A stretch of DNA of 64,000 nt, taken from Trebonia sp963773105. Its GTDB lineage: Bacteria; Actinomycetota; Actinomycetes; Streptosporangiales; Streptosporangiaceae. Of the stretch, positions 25,025 through 34,133 are shown in pieces. The position numbers were made by a program, and so were the translations under genes. Location of the stretch: the NCBI GenBank assembly GCA_963773105.1, contig CAVZAA010000001.1, positions 930,001 through 994,000 on the forward strand, given 5' to 3'. Below the pieces are notes generated by a model. It had not been told where the DNA came from and searched no databases. It worked only from the letters and a program-made list of their open reading frames with translations. The first letter of the stretch is position 1. Every line of letters starts with the position of its first letter.

Positions 25025-27674
25025 CTATCTCGTGCGGCCAGCGGCCAGCAGCCGCAGCTGTCGCGCGCGCTGCACGGCCGCGGAACGGTCACGAACCTCG
25101 AGCTTGGCGTAGATGCTGCGGACGTGCGCGTTGACCGTGTTCGGCGACAGGGACAGCTCGCTTGCGATCTCGGGCCGGGACAGGTTCGAGGGAAGGTAGC
25201 GCAGGACCCTGAGCTCGCCCGGGGTGAGTTCCTCGCTCGGCGGCAACGAGGACTCCTCTGTCGCCGCTGGCGGTGAGCCGTGCAGGACGTCGAGGATGTC
25301 GGCGCAGCAACGCGGCGTGCGCCGTCTCATGCCGGGGCAGCGCCTCGAGCAGCTCCCCGGCGCCCGTCATCGCGAACGGGAGGATCAGCCGGTCAGACTC
25401 CGCCAGGGCCAGTGCGCGTTCGGCCGCCTGGTTCGCCGCGTTCTGATCACCGAGTTCGCGATGGGCGAGCCCGGCCAGCAGGTTCGCCTCCATGAGGGTG
25501 ACGTCTCCCAAGACAGGGGCCGTGCCGTCGAGTACCGGCTGGACAGCGCGCAGGGCGCCGGCCGGATCGCCTTCCGCGAGGCGGATCACCGCGCGGGCAT
25601 TGCCGATCTCGCCGGAGCCGGCCTGCTCCTCATCGAGCGCCGCCAGCAGGGCGCGGGCCTCGCCGGTCATCCCGAGACGGGCCCGGGTGGCCGGCAGCCA
25701 GCGGGTGGTCCGGCTCCCCAGCGCCTGCGATCCGGCCAGCTGCGATGCGAGGTCTTCGGCGGCGCCGAACTCCTCGAGCGCCTGGTGGTGGCGGCCGCGT
25801 CCGGCGTGCAGTAGCGCGGCCGTCTGGTGCAGCAGCAGCGTGATGTCCGGCCCGGTGTCTGTTTGCAGGGCCTGTCTGGTTCGCTGCAGCCATCGCTCGC
25901 CCTCGTCGAACTCGCCCGTCCAGACCAGCGTGCCTGCGAGCATTATCAGCGCGGGCGCGACCACCGGTTCCGCGCCCCAGCCGTACCGCTCGGCCAGGGC
26001 GATCGCCTCCCGGCAGCGCCGCTGGGTGGCGGCGAAGGAGTGCAGCACCAGCGCCGCGAACCCGAGTTGCGCCAGGCAGCCCACTTCCAGGTATGGCCGG
26101 CCGATCTGACGGGCCAGGTCGGCGCCCTCCCGGAGATGGCGCTCGGCGTCCGGCGCGTCCGACCGCTCCAGCGTCCACGCCTCGGCTGTCCCCAGGTTCA
26201 TCAGCGCCACCGCGCGCAGGTCGCTGCCGAGCGCGATGTCCTCGTCCGACTGGCCGGTCACCGGGGTGGCCAGGAACCTGGCCTGCTCGATGACGCCGGC
26301 CAGGTGGCCGCGTCGCCGGGCCAGCGACAGCCGCAGTGAGGCGACAGAAACCTGGAGGCGGAGCTGGCGATCAGGCGGCGCGGTTGCGGCGTACGTTTCG
26401 GCGACCGCCAGATGGGCGGCCGCCTCGTCCAGCCGCCCCTGGATAAGATCGCCCCCGGCGCGCACCAGCGCCAGCTCCGGGTGATCCTGGCCGGGCGGGA
26501 AGGCTCCCGCCAGCGCCAGCATGGTCTGCGCCTGCCCGTCGAGCGTCAGGCTGAACGAATGGTCGGCCAGCAGCCGGGCCGCGTCGGCCCAGTCGCCCGC
26601 CGCTTGCGTGTGCCGGACCGCGTCCGCCACCCGGCCCTGCCGGATGAACCATGCGGCCGCCCGCCGGTGCAGCGCCGGGACCTCCGCTGGCAGCGTCCGG
26701 CGCAGCTCCAGCCGGAGCAGGTCACCGAACAGGAGGTGGTAGCGGAACCACACGCGCTCGGCGTCGATCGATTCGACGAACGCGTTCGCGTCCTCGAGGT
26801 CAAGCAGGATCCGCTCCGAGCCAGGGCGGCCGGTCAGCACGTCCGCCAGCTCGCCGTTGACCCGATCGAGCAGGGAGGTGCGCAGGAGCAGATCCTGCAC
26901 GTCGGTCGGCTGGCGGTCCAGCATCTCGGCGATCAGGTACTCGGCCACCATGCGGTCGCTGCCGGAGAACTCGGCCACGAACCGCTCCGGGTCGGGATGA
27001 CCGGCCAGCGAGATCGCCGCGAGCCGCAGGCCGGCGGCCCACCCCTCCGTCCGCTGGTACAGCAGCGCTATTCCGGGCTCGGACAGCGCGATCCCCGAGG
27101 CGTGCAGCAGCTCTCGGGTCTCGCCCTCGGTAAAGCGCAGGTCGGCCGCGCGGATCTCGGCCAGCTCGCCCGCCAAGCGCAGCTGGTGCAGGCCCAGGCG
27201 CAGATCATGACGCGTGGTCAGGATCGCGTGCACGTGCGGTGGGAGGTTCATCAGCAGCCGGGTGAGCTGGGCGACCGCCTCCGGCGAATTGAGCTCGTGC
27301 AGATCATCGATAACCAGGGTGATCTCACCGCCGGCTGCTGCGAGTTCCGCTAGCACCCAGTCGGCCATGGCCGGCGCGTTGAAGTCGGGTGTCGCAGTTT
27401 GCGGCTCCGCGCGGCCGGTCGCGGCCGTGGCGTCGCGGACCGTGTCGAGCAGGGCAAGCAGGAACTGCTGGGCGTCTTGCTGGTCGCGCTGCACCTGCAG
27501 CACGGCGAGCCGGCGCCGCTGCCCCGGATGGTCGGCCCAGGCGCGCAGCAGCGACGTCTTCCCGCTGCCGGCCGGAGCGGCGATGATCGTCACCGTGCGC
27601 GCCGCGGCGCGATCCAGGGCGGCGAGAAGATCGCCCCGGTCGATCAGCCGGGGAGCCGCTGGAGCCACCGTCAA
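25025..27674 (-). pseudogene. LuxR/MalT-type ATP-dependent regulator, frameshifted
   Basis: A large STAND-type regulator of about 882 residues in total. The N-terminal NTPase has Walker A (APAGSGKTSLL, near residue 40) and Walker B (LVIDDLHEL), TPR-like helices fill the middle, and the C-terminal LuxR HTH (ELTPGELRVLRYL ... IASELSLSPNTVNAHV) is read in another frame. An extra base at 25304 (plus strand G) breaks the frame at ALL|ADILDVL. Without it the frames join exactly as in intact relatives. It is either a sequencing error or a genuine loss of the DNA-binding domain. The start is TTG 27674 or GTG 27668. Confidence 0.85.
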
Positions 27675-27703
27675 AGACCTGCCCTGATAACTATGGCCGA
27701 CAC

Positions 27704-28039
27704 CTAACGTCGGTGACGCGGTACTGGCACGTCCTCCCTCGCTACGTCTTCGGCTGCGAGTTCGGCGAGGATTGGTGCGGCGGAAGTGACCGCGTGGATG
27801 CCGAGCACGCTGGCGATTTCCATCACCTCCAGTATCTCCTGCGCCGTGGCGCCGTACCCGATCGCGTTCTCGATGTGCAGCTTAAGCCCCTGCCCGTAGA
27901 GGTGGGTGGCGCTGGCGTCGAAGGCGATGTAAATGAACTCCTTGATCTTCGGCGCCAGCGTGCCGTGGAGCCATGGGTAGGAAGAGAACTCCGTGTAAGC
28001 GGCGATGTCCCACCAGTCGATCGTGCTCGGCGGCAGCAC
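27704..28039 (-). CDS. Carboxymuconolactone decarboxylase/AhpD-like protein, shortened N-terminus
   Basis: An all-helical CMD-family protein. The core segments (PKIKEFIYIAFDASATHLY, then HIENAIGYGATAQEILEVME and ASVLGIHAVTSAAPIL) are well kept. The usual CxxC of AhpD is absent (S-A-T-H instead), as in the non-redox decarboxylase-like branch. The frame stays open upstream into the LysR gene, but that part is composition noise. The first sensible start is the GTG at 28039, which gives 111 residues and leaves out the first helices of longer relatives. A truncated gene is possible. It directly follows lysR in the same direction. Confidence 0.65.
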   Translation of the reverse strand: MLPPSTIDWWDIAAYTEFSSYPWLHGTLAPKIKEFIYIAFDASATHLYGQGLKLHIENAIGYGATAQEILEVMEIASVLGIHAVTSAAPILAELAAEDVAREDVPVPRHRR

Positions 28040-28056
28040 CGAATGGCTCGAACAGG

Positions 28057-29019
28057 TCAGTGAGCAGGAGTATCTGGCCGCGGTGGCGCGGCTTCCGTTA
28101 GCTCGGCCGACGGCCACGCCCCCTGGCGTACGGCGAGCCGCACCTGTCGCCTGAGGTGGCTCCCCACCGCCTGCGCCGCGGGTGTGGCCAGCCCCGCCCG
28201 CGGCGCCCCGATGACGATCGACCGCCACACCGCGGGCTGCGACAGCGGCGCGGCGCTCAGCGCGCCGGCCGCGACGTCCGCGGCCACGCCCGCGCCGGGC
28301 AGGATCGTCCAGCCGTGCCCGTGCCGGACCAGTTGCTTCTGCAGGCTCATGGAATTGGTCTGCACGGCCACATCGAAGACGACCTCGGCCTGCGCGAGCG
28401 CCTGATCAATCAGCGTACGCAGGCCGTGCCCGGGAGCGGGCAGAATGACGGGGTGCGAGGCGACCTCGTGCAGGGTCACCGGCATGTCCGCGCTCAGGCC
28501 TTCGGACGCCGGACCCACGACCCACAGTTTCTCCCGCAGCAGGGGCCGCACGTTCAGCGACGGAGTGCTCGCGAGGTTGTACAGCAGGCTCATATCCAGG
28601 TCGCCGTCGTCCAGCCACTGCTGCAGGTGACCCGAGTAGGCGCTCAGCAGGCGCAGTTCGATGCCCGGATGCTCGCGCCGCACCGCGGTGACCAGGGGCT
28701 CGGCCAGCAGCTCGGCGGTGCTCTCGAGCAGGCCGACGGTGACCAGGCCGGCCACGGTGCCCGGCGCCGGCGCTAGCTCAGCCCGGGCCCGGTCAAGCTC
28801 CGTGAGTGCCCGCCGGGCCCGCTCGGCCAGGCTCAGGCCGGCCGCCGTCGGCCGCATGCCGTGCCGGGTCCGTTCGAACAGCGCGACTCCGAGTTCGCGC
28901 TCCAGTGCCCCGATCTGGCGTGTGACCGCAGGCTGAACCAGGTGCAGCAGCTCGCCAGCGCGGGTCACGCTGCCGGTCTCGACCACCGTGACCAGCGCCT
29001 TGAGCTGCTTCAGGTCCAC
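28057..29019 (-). CDS. LysR-family transcriptional regulator
   Basis: A 320-residue LTTR. The HTH covers residues 1-60 (MDLKQLKALVTVVETGSVTR, then LVQPAVTRQIGALERELG), then the linker helix and a two-lobed effector domain. The start is the GTG at 29019. It is divergent from the acyl-CoA dehydrogenase/CoA-transferase operon, with a 139-base shared region containing a long inverted repeat. LysR proteins generally activate the divergent operon with a pathway intermediate as inducer. The effector here is unknown but is likely a CoA-linked acid. Confidence 0.92.
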   Translation of the reverse strand: MDLKQLKALVTVVETGSVTRAGELLHLVQPAVTRQIGALERELGVALFERTRHGMRPTAAGLSLAERARRALTELDRARAELAPAPGTVAGLVTVGLLESTAELLAEPLVTAVRREHPGIELRLLSAYSGHLQQWLDDGDLDMSLLYNLASTPSLNVRPLLREKLWVVGPASEGLSADMPVTLHEVASHPVILPAPGHGLRTLIDQALAQAEVVFDVAVQTNSMSLQKQLVRHGHGWTILPGAGVAADVAAGALSAAPLSQPAVWRSIVIGAPRAGLATPAAQAVGSHLRRQVRLAVRQGAWPSAELTEAAPPRPDTPAH

Positions 29020-29046
29020 GTGCCCTCCCGCGTCATCTCATCTCAG

Positions 29047-29098
29047 CATGGATGTATGCCGAAACATCATTTTACGAGCACTGTTATGACCATCCATG
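29047..29098. promoter_or_regulatory. LysR-binding region
   Basis: CATGGATG (29047-29054) and CATCCATG (29091-29098) form a perfect 8-bp inverted repeat 36 bases apart. Inside is ATG-N10-CAT, a looser T-N11-A-like box, and an AT-rich centre. The region lies 28-79 bases upstream of lysR, as LTTR sites usually do. Confidence 0.55.
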
Positions 29099-29158
29099 AT
29101 GTCAAGGAGCCGAGATGCCCGGGCGGCTGCCCCGGGAACCGTCGTCAGAGGAGATCGC

Positions 29159-30313
29159 GTGGCTGAGCTGACCCAGGAAGAGTCCGCTGTGGTCGACCTC
29201 GTGCGCGAGTGGGTGGACCGCGAGGTGCGGCCGGCCGTCCGCGAACTCGAGCACGACAACGCCTACCCGGCCAAGCTCATCGACCAGATGAAAGAGCTGG
29301 GCATCTTCGGGCTGGCGATACCGGAGCCGTGGGGCGAGGCGCAGGTTTCCGCGCAGTGCTACTCCGCCGTGACCGAGGAACTGGCCCGCGGCTGGATGAG
29401 CCTGGCCGGGGCAATGGGCGGCCATACCGTCGTAGCCAAGCTGCTCCTCGCCTTCGGCACGCAAGAGCAGCGCGACTCGTGGCTGCCGAAGATGGCGACC
29501 GGGGAGGTCCGGGCGGCCATGGCCCTGACCGAGCCCGGTGGCGGCTCCGACCTGCAGGCGATACGCACAACCGCCCGTCTGGACGGCGACCACTACGTCG
29601 TCAACGGGACCAAGACCTGGATCACCAACGCGCGGCGATCCCAGCTGGTCGCGCTGCTGTGCAAAACCGACCCGGCCGCCGTCCCGCCGCACAAGGGCGT
29701 CAGCATCCTGCTGGCCGAACACGGCCCGGGCTTCACCGTCAGCCGCGACCTGCCCAAGCTCGGGTACAAGGGCGTGGAAAGCTGCGAACTGGCCTTCGAT
29801 GATTTCCTGGTGCCCGCCACCAGCCTGCTGGGCGGGACCGAAGGGCAGGGCTTCGCGCAGATGATGCGCGGCTTGGAGATCGGGCGGATCCAAGTCGCCA
29901 GCCGGGCGCTCGGCGTCGCCCGCGCCGCCCTGGAGGACTCGCTGCGCTACGCACAGCAGCGCGAGACCTTCGGCCAGCCCATCTGGCAGCACCAGTCGGT
30001 CGGCAACTACCTCGCCGACATGGCCACCAAGCTGGAGGCCGCCCGCCAGCTCACCCTGTACGCGGCCCGTCGCTACGACTCGGGGGAGCGCTCCGACCTG
30101 GAAGCAGGAATGGCCAAGCTCTTCGCCTCGGAGACCGCGATGGAGATCGCGCTCAACGCGGTCCGCATCCACGGCGGCTACGGCTACTCAACCGAGTTCG
30201 ACGCCGAGCGGTACTTCCGTGACGCCCCGCTGATGATCGTCGGCGAGGGTACCAACGAAATCCAGCGCAACGTCATCGCCCGGCAGCTCATCAGCCGGCA
30301 CCGGACCACGTGA
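29159..30313 (+). CDS. Acyl-CoA dehydrogenase
   Basis: A 384-residue FAD enzyme that oxidises acyl-CoA thioesters to 2-enoyl-CoA. The FAD-binding segment (AMALTEPGGGSD, near residue 122) and the nucleotide loop WITNAR are present. The catalytic glutamate lies in VGEGTNEIQRN near residue 363. The GTG at 29159 has GAGGAG upstream; an earlier ATG at 29096 lies inside the LysR site and was rejected. The CoA-transferase gene follows 23 bases later. The pair suggests activation of an organic acid by CoA transfer and then alpha,beta-desaturation. Confidence 0.93.
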   Translation: MAELTQEESAVVDLVREWVDREVRPAVRELEHDNAYPAKLIDQMKELGIFGLAIPEPWGEAQVSAQCYSAVTEELARGWMSLAGAMGGHTVVAKLLLAFGTQEQRDSWLPKMATGEVRAAMALTEPGGGSDLQAIRTTARLDGDHYVVNGTKTWITNARRSQLVALLCKTDPAAVPPHKGVSILLAEHGPGFTVSRDLPKLGYKGVESCELAFDDFLVPATSLLGGTEGQGFAQMMRGLEIGRIQVASRALGVARAALEDSLRYAQQRETFGQPIWQHQSVGNYLADMATKLEAARQLTLYAARRYDSGERSDLEAGMAKLFASETAMEIALNAVRIHGGYGYSTEFDAERYFRDAPLMIVGEGTNEIQRNVIARQLISRHRTT

Positions 30314-30336
30314 AACCCGCGTGCGTTAGGAAATCA

Positions 30337-31590
30337 ATGAGGAATCCCCTTGACGGCATCACCGTCGTCTCTCTTGAGCAGGCCGTTGCCGCGCCGTTCG
30401 CGACCCGGCAGCTGGCCGACCTCGGAGCGCGCGTCATCAAGATCGAACGACCCGGCGCCGGAGACTTCGCCCGCGATTACGACCACACCACCCTCGGCCA
30501 GTCCAGCTACTTCGCCTGGCTCAATCGGGGCAAGGAAAGCATCCAGCTCGATCTCAAGAACCCCGACGACCGGGATCTGCTGCTGCGGCTGGTCGACCGC
30601 GCCGACGTGTTCGTGCAGAACCTGGCTCCGGGAGCGGCCGACCGGCTCGGGCTCGGGTCCACGGTGCTGCGCTCCGGCCGGCGTCGGCTCGTCTACTGCT
30701 CGGTTTCCGGCTACGGCCCCGATGGTCCCTACCGCCTGAAGAAGGCCTACGACCTGCTGGTGCAGTGCGAGACCGGACTGGTGATGACGACCGGGACCGA
30801 GGAAGCTCCCGCCAAGGCCGGGTTTTCCGTCGCCGACATCGCCGCCGGCATGTACGCCTACAGCGGCATCCTCACCGCGCTCTATGACCGGGAGCGCTCT
30901 GGCCGGGGCACCGCCCTGCACGTGGCCATGATCGACGCGCTCGCCGAGTGGATGACGCAGCCCGCCTACTTCTCCCACTACGGCCAGCAACCGGCCCGCA
31001 GAACCGGGATGAGGCACCCCTCCATTTCCCCCTACGGGCCGTTCAACGTCCGCGACGGGGCTGTCTTCATCGGCATCCAGAACCAGCGAGAGTGGCTCGC
31101 ATTCTGCCGCGACATCCTGCAGCGCGACGAGCTGGCAGCGGACCCTCGCTTCGTCTCCAACACCAACCGGGTCGCGCACAACGACGAGCTGACCGCGATC
31201 ATCGAGGCGGCCGTCGCCGATCGCCTGGCCGACGAGCTGAGCGAGGCGCTCGACGCCGCCGGGATCGCCAATGCCCGGCTGAGGACACCGGAAGAGCTAA
31301 CCCGGCATCCGCAACTGCGAGGCCGTCGCCGGTGGCGGACGGTCCGTACCCCCGGCGGCGACATCGACGCGCTGCTGCCACCGGTCCAGCTGGCGGGGCA
31401 GACCCCCGCCATGGGGCCGGTCCCGGTGCTGGGCGAGCACACCGAGGCGATCCGCGAGGAATTCGGTCCGCCCCCCGAGGACACCGGTGCGGAAGATAAG
31501 GGTGCGGGAGATAAGGGTGCGGGAGATAAGGGTGCGGAAGATAAGGAAGGGCAGCGCCGTCCATGGATCACGCCGTCGTCGTGCAGGTAA
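30337..31590 (+). CDS. CaiB/BaiF-family (class III) CoA-transferase
   Basis: A 417-residue class III CoA-transferase, which moves CoA between carboxylic acids. The N-terminal VVSLEQAVAAPFATRQLADLGARV and VIKIERPG-type segments, the YDLLVQ..TGL region with the conserved aspartate near residue 143 and the C-terminal GEHTEAI all fit. ATG 30337 has AGGAAA upstream. The natural domain ends near residue 378; the last 39 residues come from a 15-base repeat encoding GAEDK/GAGDK units plus a random tail that runs into the opposing CHAT gene. The original stop was probably lost. Confidence 0.9.
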   Translation: MRNPLDGITVVSLEQAVAAPFATRQLADLGARVIKIERPGAGDFARDYDHTTLGQSSYFAWLNRGKESIQLDLKNPDDRDLLLRLVDRADVFVQNLAPGAADRLGLGSTVLRSGRRRLVYCSVSGYGPDGPYRLKKAYDLLVQCETGLVMTTGTEEAPAKAGFSVADIAAGMYAYSGILTALYDRERSGRGTALHVAMIDALAEWMTQPAYFSHYGQQPARRTGMRHPSISPYGPFNVRDGAVFIGIQNQREWLAFCRDILQRDELAADPRFVSNTNRVAHNDELTAIIEAAVADRLADELSEALDAAGIANARLRTPEELTRHPQLRGRRRWRTVRTPGGDIDALLPPVQLAGQTPAMGPVPVLGEHTEAIREEFGPPPEDTGAEDKGAGDKGAGDKGAEDKEGQRRPWITPSSCR

Positions 31591-32972
31591 ACGTGGCGGA
31601 AAGCGCGACCATCCTGATCGCAGACCAGGCCGACGCCGGAATCGACTTCGAAGTCGCCGCCGACGCTCCCGTGAACGCGCAGCTGCTCGCCACGCTCGAC
31701 GCCGGAACGTCGGTCATCGATTTCCTGGGCCAGGACTCGGTCGAGCCACTCAGAACGCATCGTGTAGCTGCCGGTCATCCGGTCGGTCACCACCCAGATG
31801 CGCGGATGCTGCGACCAGGTCCTCGCTTGTGCCCGCGCCGTCGCGTTCGGCTCGGCCGGCCCGGTTTCCGGCGGGAGGAGCCGCCGGGCCAGATCCTGAC
31901 GCTGCGCCGACGCCGCCGCGTCGGACCAGGCGATCTCGCCTTCCGGCAGATCGACGCACCAGACGATCGGGCAGGCCCAGTCGTCTCGGCCGTTCTTCCC
32001 GACCTGCGTCTGCATGAGCGCCGCCCGGCCTCGGGCGACGGCGTGGTCAAGGGGCCGGCCCAGCGCCACGGCCCGCAAGATCGCAGCCGCGAAGTCCGGC
32101 GCTATGTCGTCCGCGAGCGGGCCCAGCGTCGCCAGGACGGCGGAGACGCCGACCTGCGCGAGCGCCTCGATGAAGGGAGGAGCCGCGCCCGGCGCCGCGA
32201 AGCGCTCGGTCAGCCCGGTCTTGCATGCCCAGAGGACGACGTACAGGGGGATGACCTCGCTGGTCTTCGCCGCTTGGCCGATGCAGGCGGCGAGGTCCTT
32301 GGGCGATAGCCAGCTGCCGTCGGCGAGCAGGAAGCCGGGCGGCTGCTCGGTCGCGTGTCCGCTGAGCCACAGCAAGGTCGGCCTGGTTTCCGACAGGACA
32401 TCGACCAGCGCGGCGCGGCCCGGCGCCCGCCGTTCGATCGGCGGCACCAGCGCCAGCGCCGCCGCGTCGAGACTCTCCCTGGCTTGGATGAGCGTCCTGA
32501 GCTCCGCCGCGAGGTCGAGGCGATCCAAACCGGGCCCGGTCTCCTGCCCCTGCAGGACGAGTACTCGCAACGGGTGGCCGATTTCCCGGGGCGCGGCGGA
32601 CGCTCGCCGACCCCTGACCAGGCGGACCATCGCGACGTCCTGCCATCGGTCCTTCGTCAGCGCGGCGATGGTGGACTCCCACGGCCGCTCCCAGTGCTCG
32701 GCCGGGGTGCGCAGGGCGAAGCGCCGAACGCCGGGGGCATCGCCCCCGCATGCGTCGGCCCACCGGCTCATGTACCCAGGCGACTGAGCAAATCGCAGGT
32801 AAAGCTCGGTGGCACCCGGTCGGAGGGTCGAGGGGAGGGTCTCCCACACCGTCCGGTCGAAGGGCACCGAGCACCTGGTTGAACCACGGGTCACGTCCCA
32901 GCCAAGGTCGTCGCCCCAGGCAAGCTCGGTCGCACCCGCCTCAACGGCTCCGGCGCGGTCTTGGCTCGTCAT
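31032..32972 (-). CDS. CHAT-domain (caspase-like) protein with eroded C-terminus
   Basis: The believable part is residues 1 to about 470 (32972 to about 31560). It contains a CHAT cysteine-protease domain with catalytic His206 (LLWLSGHATEQ) and Cys250 (VVLWACKTGLT), after an N-terminal domain of about 120 residues of the kind often linked to bacterial conflict systems. Past residue 380 the family fold ends. The frame then runs through the 15-base repeat and into antisense of the CoA-transferase gene with no stop, so the end at 31032 is not biologically meaningful. RBS GGAAAGG lies before the ATG. It is probably a truncated remnant of a larger effector; copy 3 of the dispersed repeat sits right upstream. 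Confidence 0.7.
   Translation of the reverse strand: MTSQDRAGAVEAGATELAWGDDLGWDVTRGSTRCSVPFDRTVWETLPSTLRPGATELYLRFAQSPGYMSRWADACGGDAPGVRRFALRTPAEHWERPWESTIAALTKDRWQDVAMVRLVRGRRASAAPREIGHPLRVLVLQGQETGPGLDRLDLAAELRTLIQARESLDAAALALVPPIERRAPGRAALVDVLSETRPTLLWLSGHATEQPPGFLLADGSWLSPKDLAACIGQAAKTSEVIPLYVVLWACKTGLTERFAAPGAAPPFIEALAQVGVSAVLATLGPLADDIAPDFAAAILRAVALGRPLDHAVARGRAALMQTQVGKNGRDDWACPIVWCVDLPEGEIAWSDAAASAQRQDLARRLLPPETGPAEPNATARAQARTWSQHPRIWVVTDRMTGSYTMRSEWLDRVLAQEIDDRRSGVERGEQLRVHGSVGGDFEVDSGVGLVCDQDGRAFRHVYLHDDGVIHGRRCPSLSSAPLSPAPLSPAPLSSAPVSSGGGPNSSRIASVCSPSTGTGPMAGVCPASWTGGSSASMSPPGVRTVRHRRRPRSCGCRVSSSGVLSRALAIPAASSASLSSSARRSATAASMIAVSSSLCATRLVLETKRGSAASSSRCRMSRQNASHSRWFWMPMKTAPSRTLNGP
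31486..31545. repeat. Tandem 15-base repeat at the CoA-transferase/CHAT junction
   Basis: Four units of GGTGCGGRAGATAAG, head to tail and nearly identical. In one direction they extend the CoA-transferase tail, in the other the CHAT frame. They mark the likely point where the two genes were joined by deletion. Confidence 0.9.
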
Positions 32973-32998
32973 CGCGTCGCTGGCCTTTCCGACCTAAG

Positions 32999-33046
32999 CA
33001 AAATCAAGATCAAGACCGTTATATCGAACGGACCCTGGTTCCACCT
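32999..33046 (+). repeat. Dispersed intergenic repeat, copy 3
   Basis: CAAAATCAAGATCAAGACC, then TATATCGAACGGACCCTGG and TTCCACC. It is the best-preserved copy and lies between the CHAT start and the end of the PdxH-like gene. Confidence 0.8.
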
Positions 33047-33124
33047 GACCCCGACAACTTCCCCTTCAAGAGATCATGGACAGCTCGATGATGGTGGCCC
33101 TCTCGTTGCTGCGGCCGCCGGTCG

Positions 33125-33721
33125 TTACGGCGACAGCCGCTCGATGATCCAGCTGTCGCCTTCCCGGCGGTAGCGGATCCGGTCGTGCAGGCCGTCCGGC
33201 GATTCCTGCCAGAACTCGACCCGGGACGGCAGCACCAGAAAGCCGCCCCAGCGCTGCGGCCGGGGGATGTCGGCTCCGTCGGGGTGGTGCCGCAGGATGT
33301 CCCTGACCTGCGTTTCCAGGACCGTCCGGCTGGCGACTACGCGGCTTTGCCGCGAGGCGGCCGCGCTGAGACGGACCGCGGGGGCGCGCGCGCTCCAGTA
33401 CTCGTCCGCTTCGTCTTGGCTCACCGGCTCCACTGGGCCGGCCGCCCGTACCTGGCGGTGCGCCGGAACGAGCCAGTGGAACAGGGCGGCCGCCCGCGGG
33501 TTGGCCGCCAGCTCAGCGCCCTTATCGCTGTCGCAGTCGGTGAAAAAGACCAGCCCTCGCCGCAGGCCGCGCAGCACCACCAAGCGCGCGGACGGAACAC
33601 CGTCGCTGGTTGCACTGGCGATGGTCATGGCATCGGGCATGGGCTGGCCGGCCGTCCGGGCCGCGTCCAGCCATGCAGAGAGCTGGCGCAGCGGATCGGC
33701 GTCTAGGTCTATGACATCCAC
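33125..33721 (-). CDS. pdxH: Pyridoxamine 5'-phosphate oxidase
   Basis: A 198-residue FMN flavoprotein that oxidises pyridoxine or pyridoxamine phosphate to PLP. Family segments are the N-terminal DPLRQLSAWLDAA, FMN-binding RLVVLRGLRRGLVFFTDCDSDKG-like stretch (near 45-65), PxxxALFHW, and the C-terminal PQRWGGFLVLPSRVEFWQ and final RL.P. The start is uncertain: GTG 33721 gives the family N-terminus, and an ATG at 33805 would add 28 low-complexity residues that overlap the vapBC operator. Confidence 0.88.
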   Translation of the reverse strand: MDVIDLDADPLRQLSAWLDAARTAGQPMPDAMTIASATSDGVPSARLVVLRGLRRGLVFFTDCDSDKGAELAANPRAAALFHWLVPAHRQVRAAGPVEPVSQDEADEYWSARAPAVRLSAAASRQSRVVASRTVLETQVRDILRHHPDGADIPRPQRWGGFLVLPSRVEFWQESPDGLHDRIRYRREGDSWIIERLSP

Positions 33722-33808
33722 CCGCCCAGTCTCGCGGCCCTTCGCATGGGTTGCTGCCGGATTCCCACCACCGCGAGTCAGCCCGCTCCCCGGCGGCCTG
33801 GGCATAAC

Positions 33809-33826
33809 TGATACCATGCGGTATCA
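33809..33826. promoter_or_regulatory. Operator of the VapBC-like module
   Basis: TGATACC-ATGC-GGTATCA is a perfect 7-bp inverted repeat ending 7 bases before the antitoxin ATG. Toxin-antitoxin pairs usually repress themselves at such sites. Confidence 0.7.
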
Positions 33827-33833
33827 TTTACTT

Positions 33834-34133
33834 ATGGCCATGACGCTTCGACTCAGCGAAGAACAGACCGAGGCCCTCAGGCGGAAGGCCGAGGCCGAGC
33901 ATCGTTCCATGCAGCAGGTCGCGCAAGCTGCCATCGACGCCTACGTCCACCAGCCCACCCCACTGCGCCGCCAGTCAGTCCCGGCAGCCGAGCTCGCCGC
34001 GCTCTTCGGCGACCTGCCGCCGATGAACGCCGCGGATTTCCGTGCCGAGCAAGACCGCTACGCCGACACCGACGCGTACTTCGACGCCTACACCCGCGCG
34101 GGCGACCCCACTGACGCCGACGGCCGAAAGTGA
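33834..34133 (+). CDS. Ribbon-helix-helix antitoxin (VapB-like)
   Basis: A 99-residue protein whose first 45 residues (MTLRLSEEQTEALRRKAEAE and the following helix) match the ribbon-helix-helix fold of antitoxins. The acidic, Tyr-rich C-terminus is the part that usually covers the toxin. ATG 33834 (another at 33840) is preferred because the ATG at 33816 lies within the palindrome. The toxin gene overlaps its end by 4 bases, so they are translated together. Confidence 0.8.
   Translation: MAMTLRLSEEQTEALRRKAEAEHRSMQQVAQAAIDAYVHQPTPLRRQSVPAAELAALFGDLPPMNAADFRAEQDRYADTDAYFDAYTRAGDPTDADGRK

Noticed and set aside
31563..32309. Plus-strand frame opposite the CHAT gene
   Set aside because: Its first 65 codons look coding-like and have a purine-rich site upstream, but the rest is antisense to the CHAT domain and no family is recognised. 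Kept only as a note in the CHAT finding.
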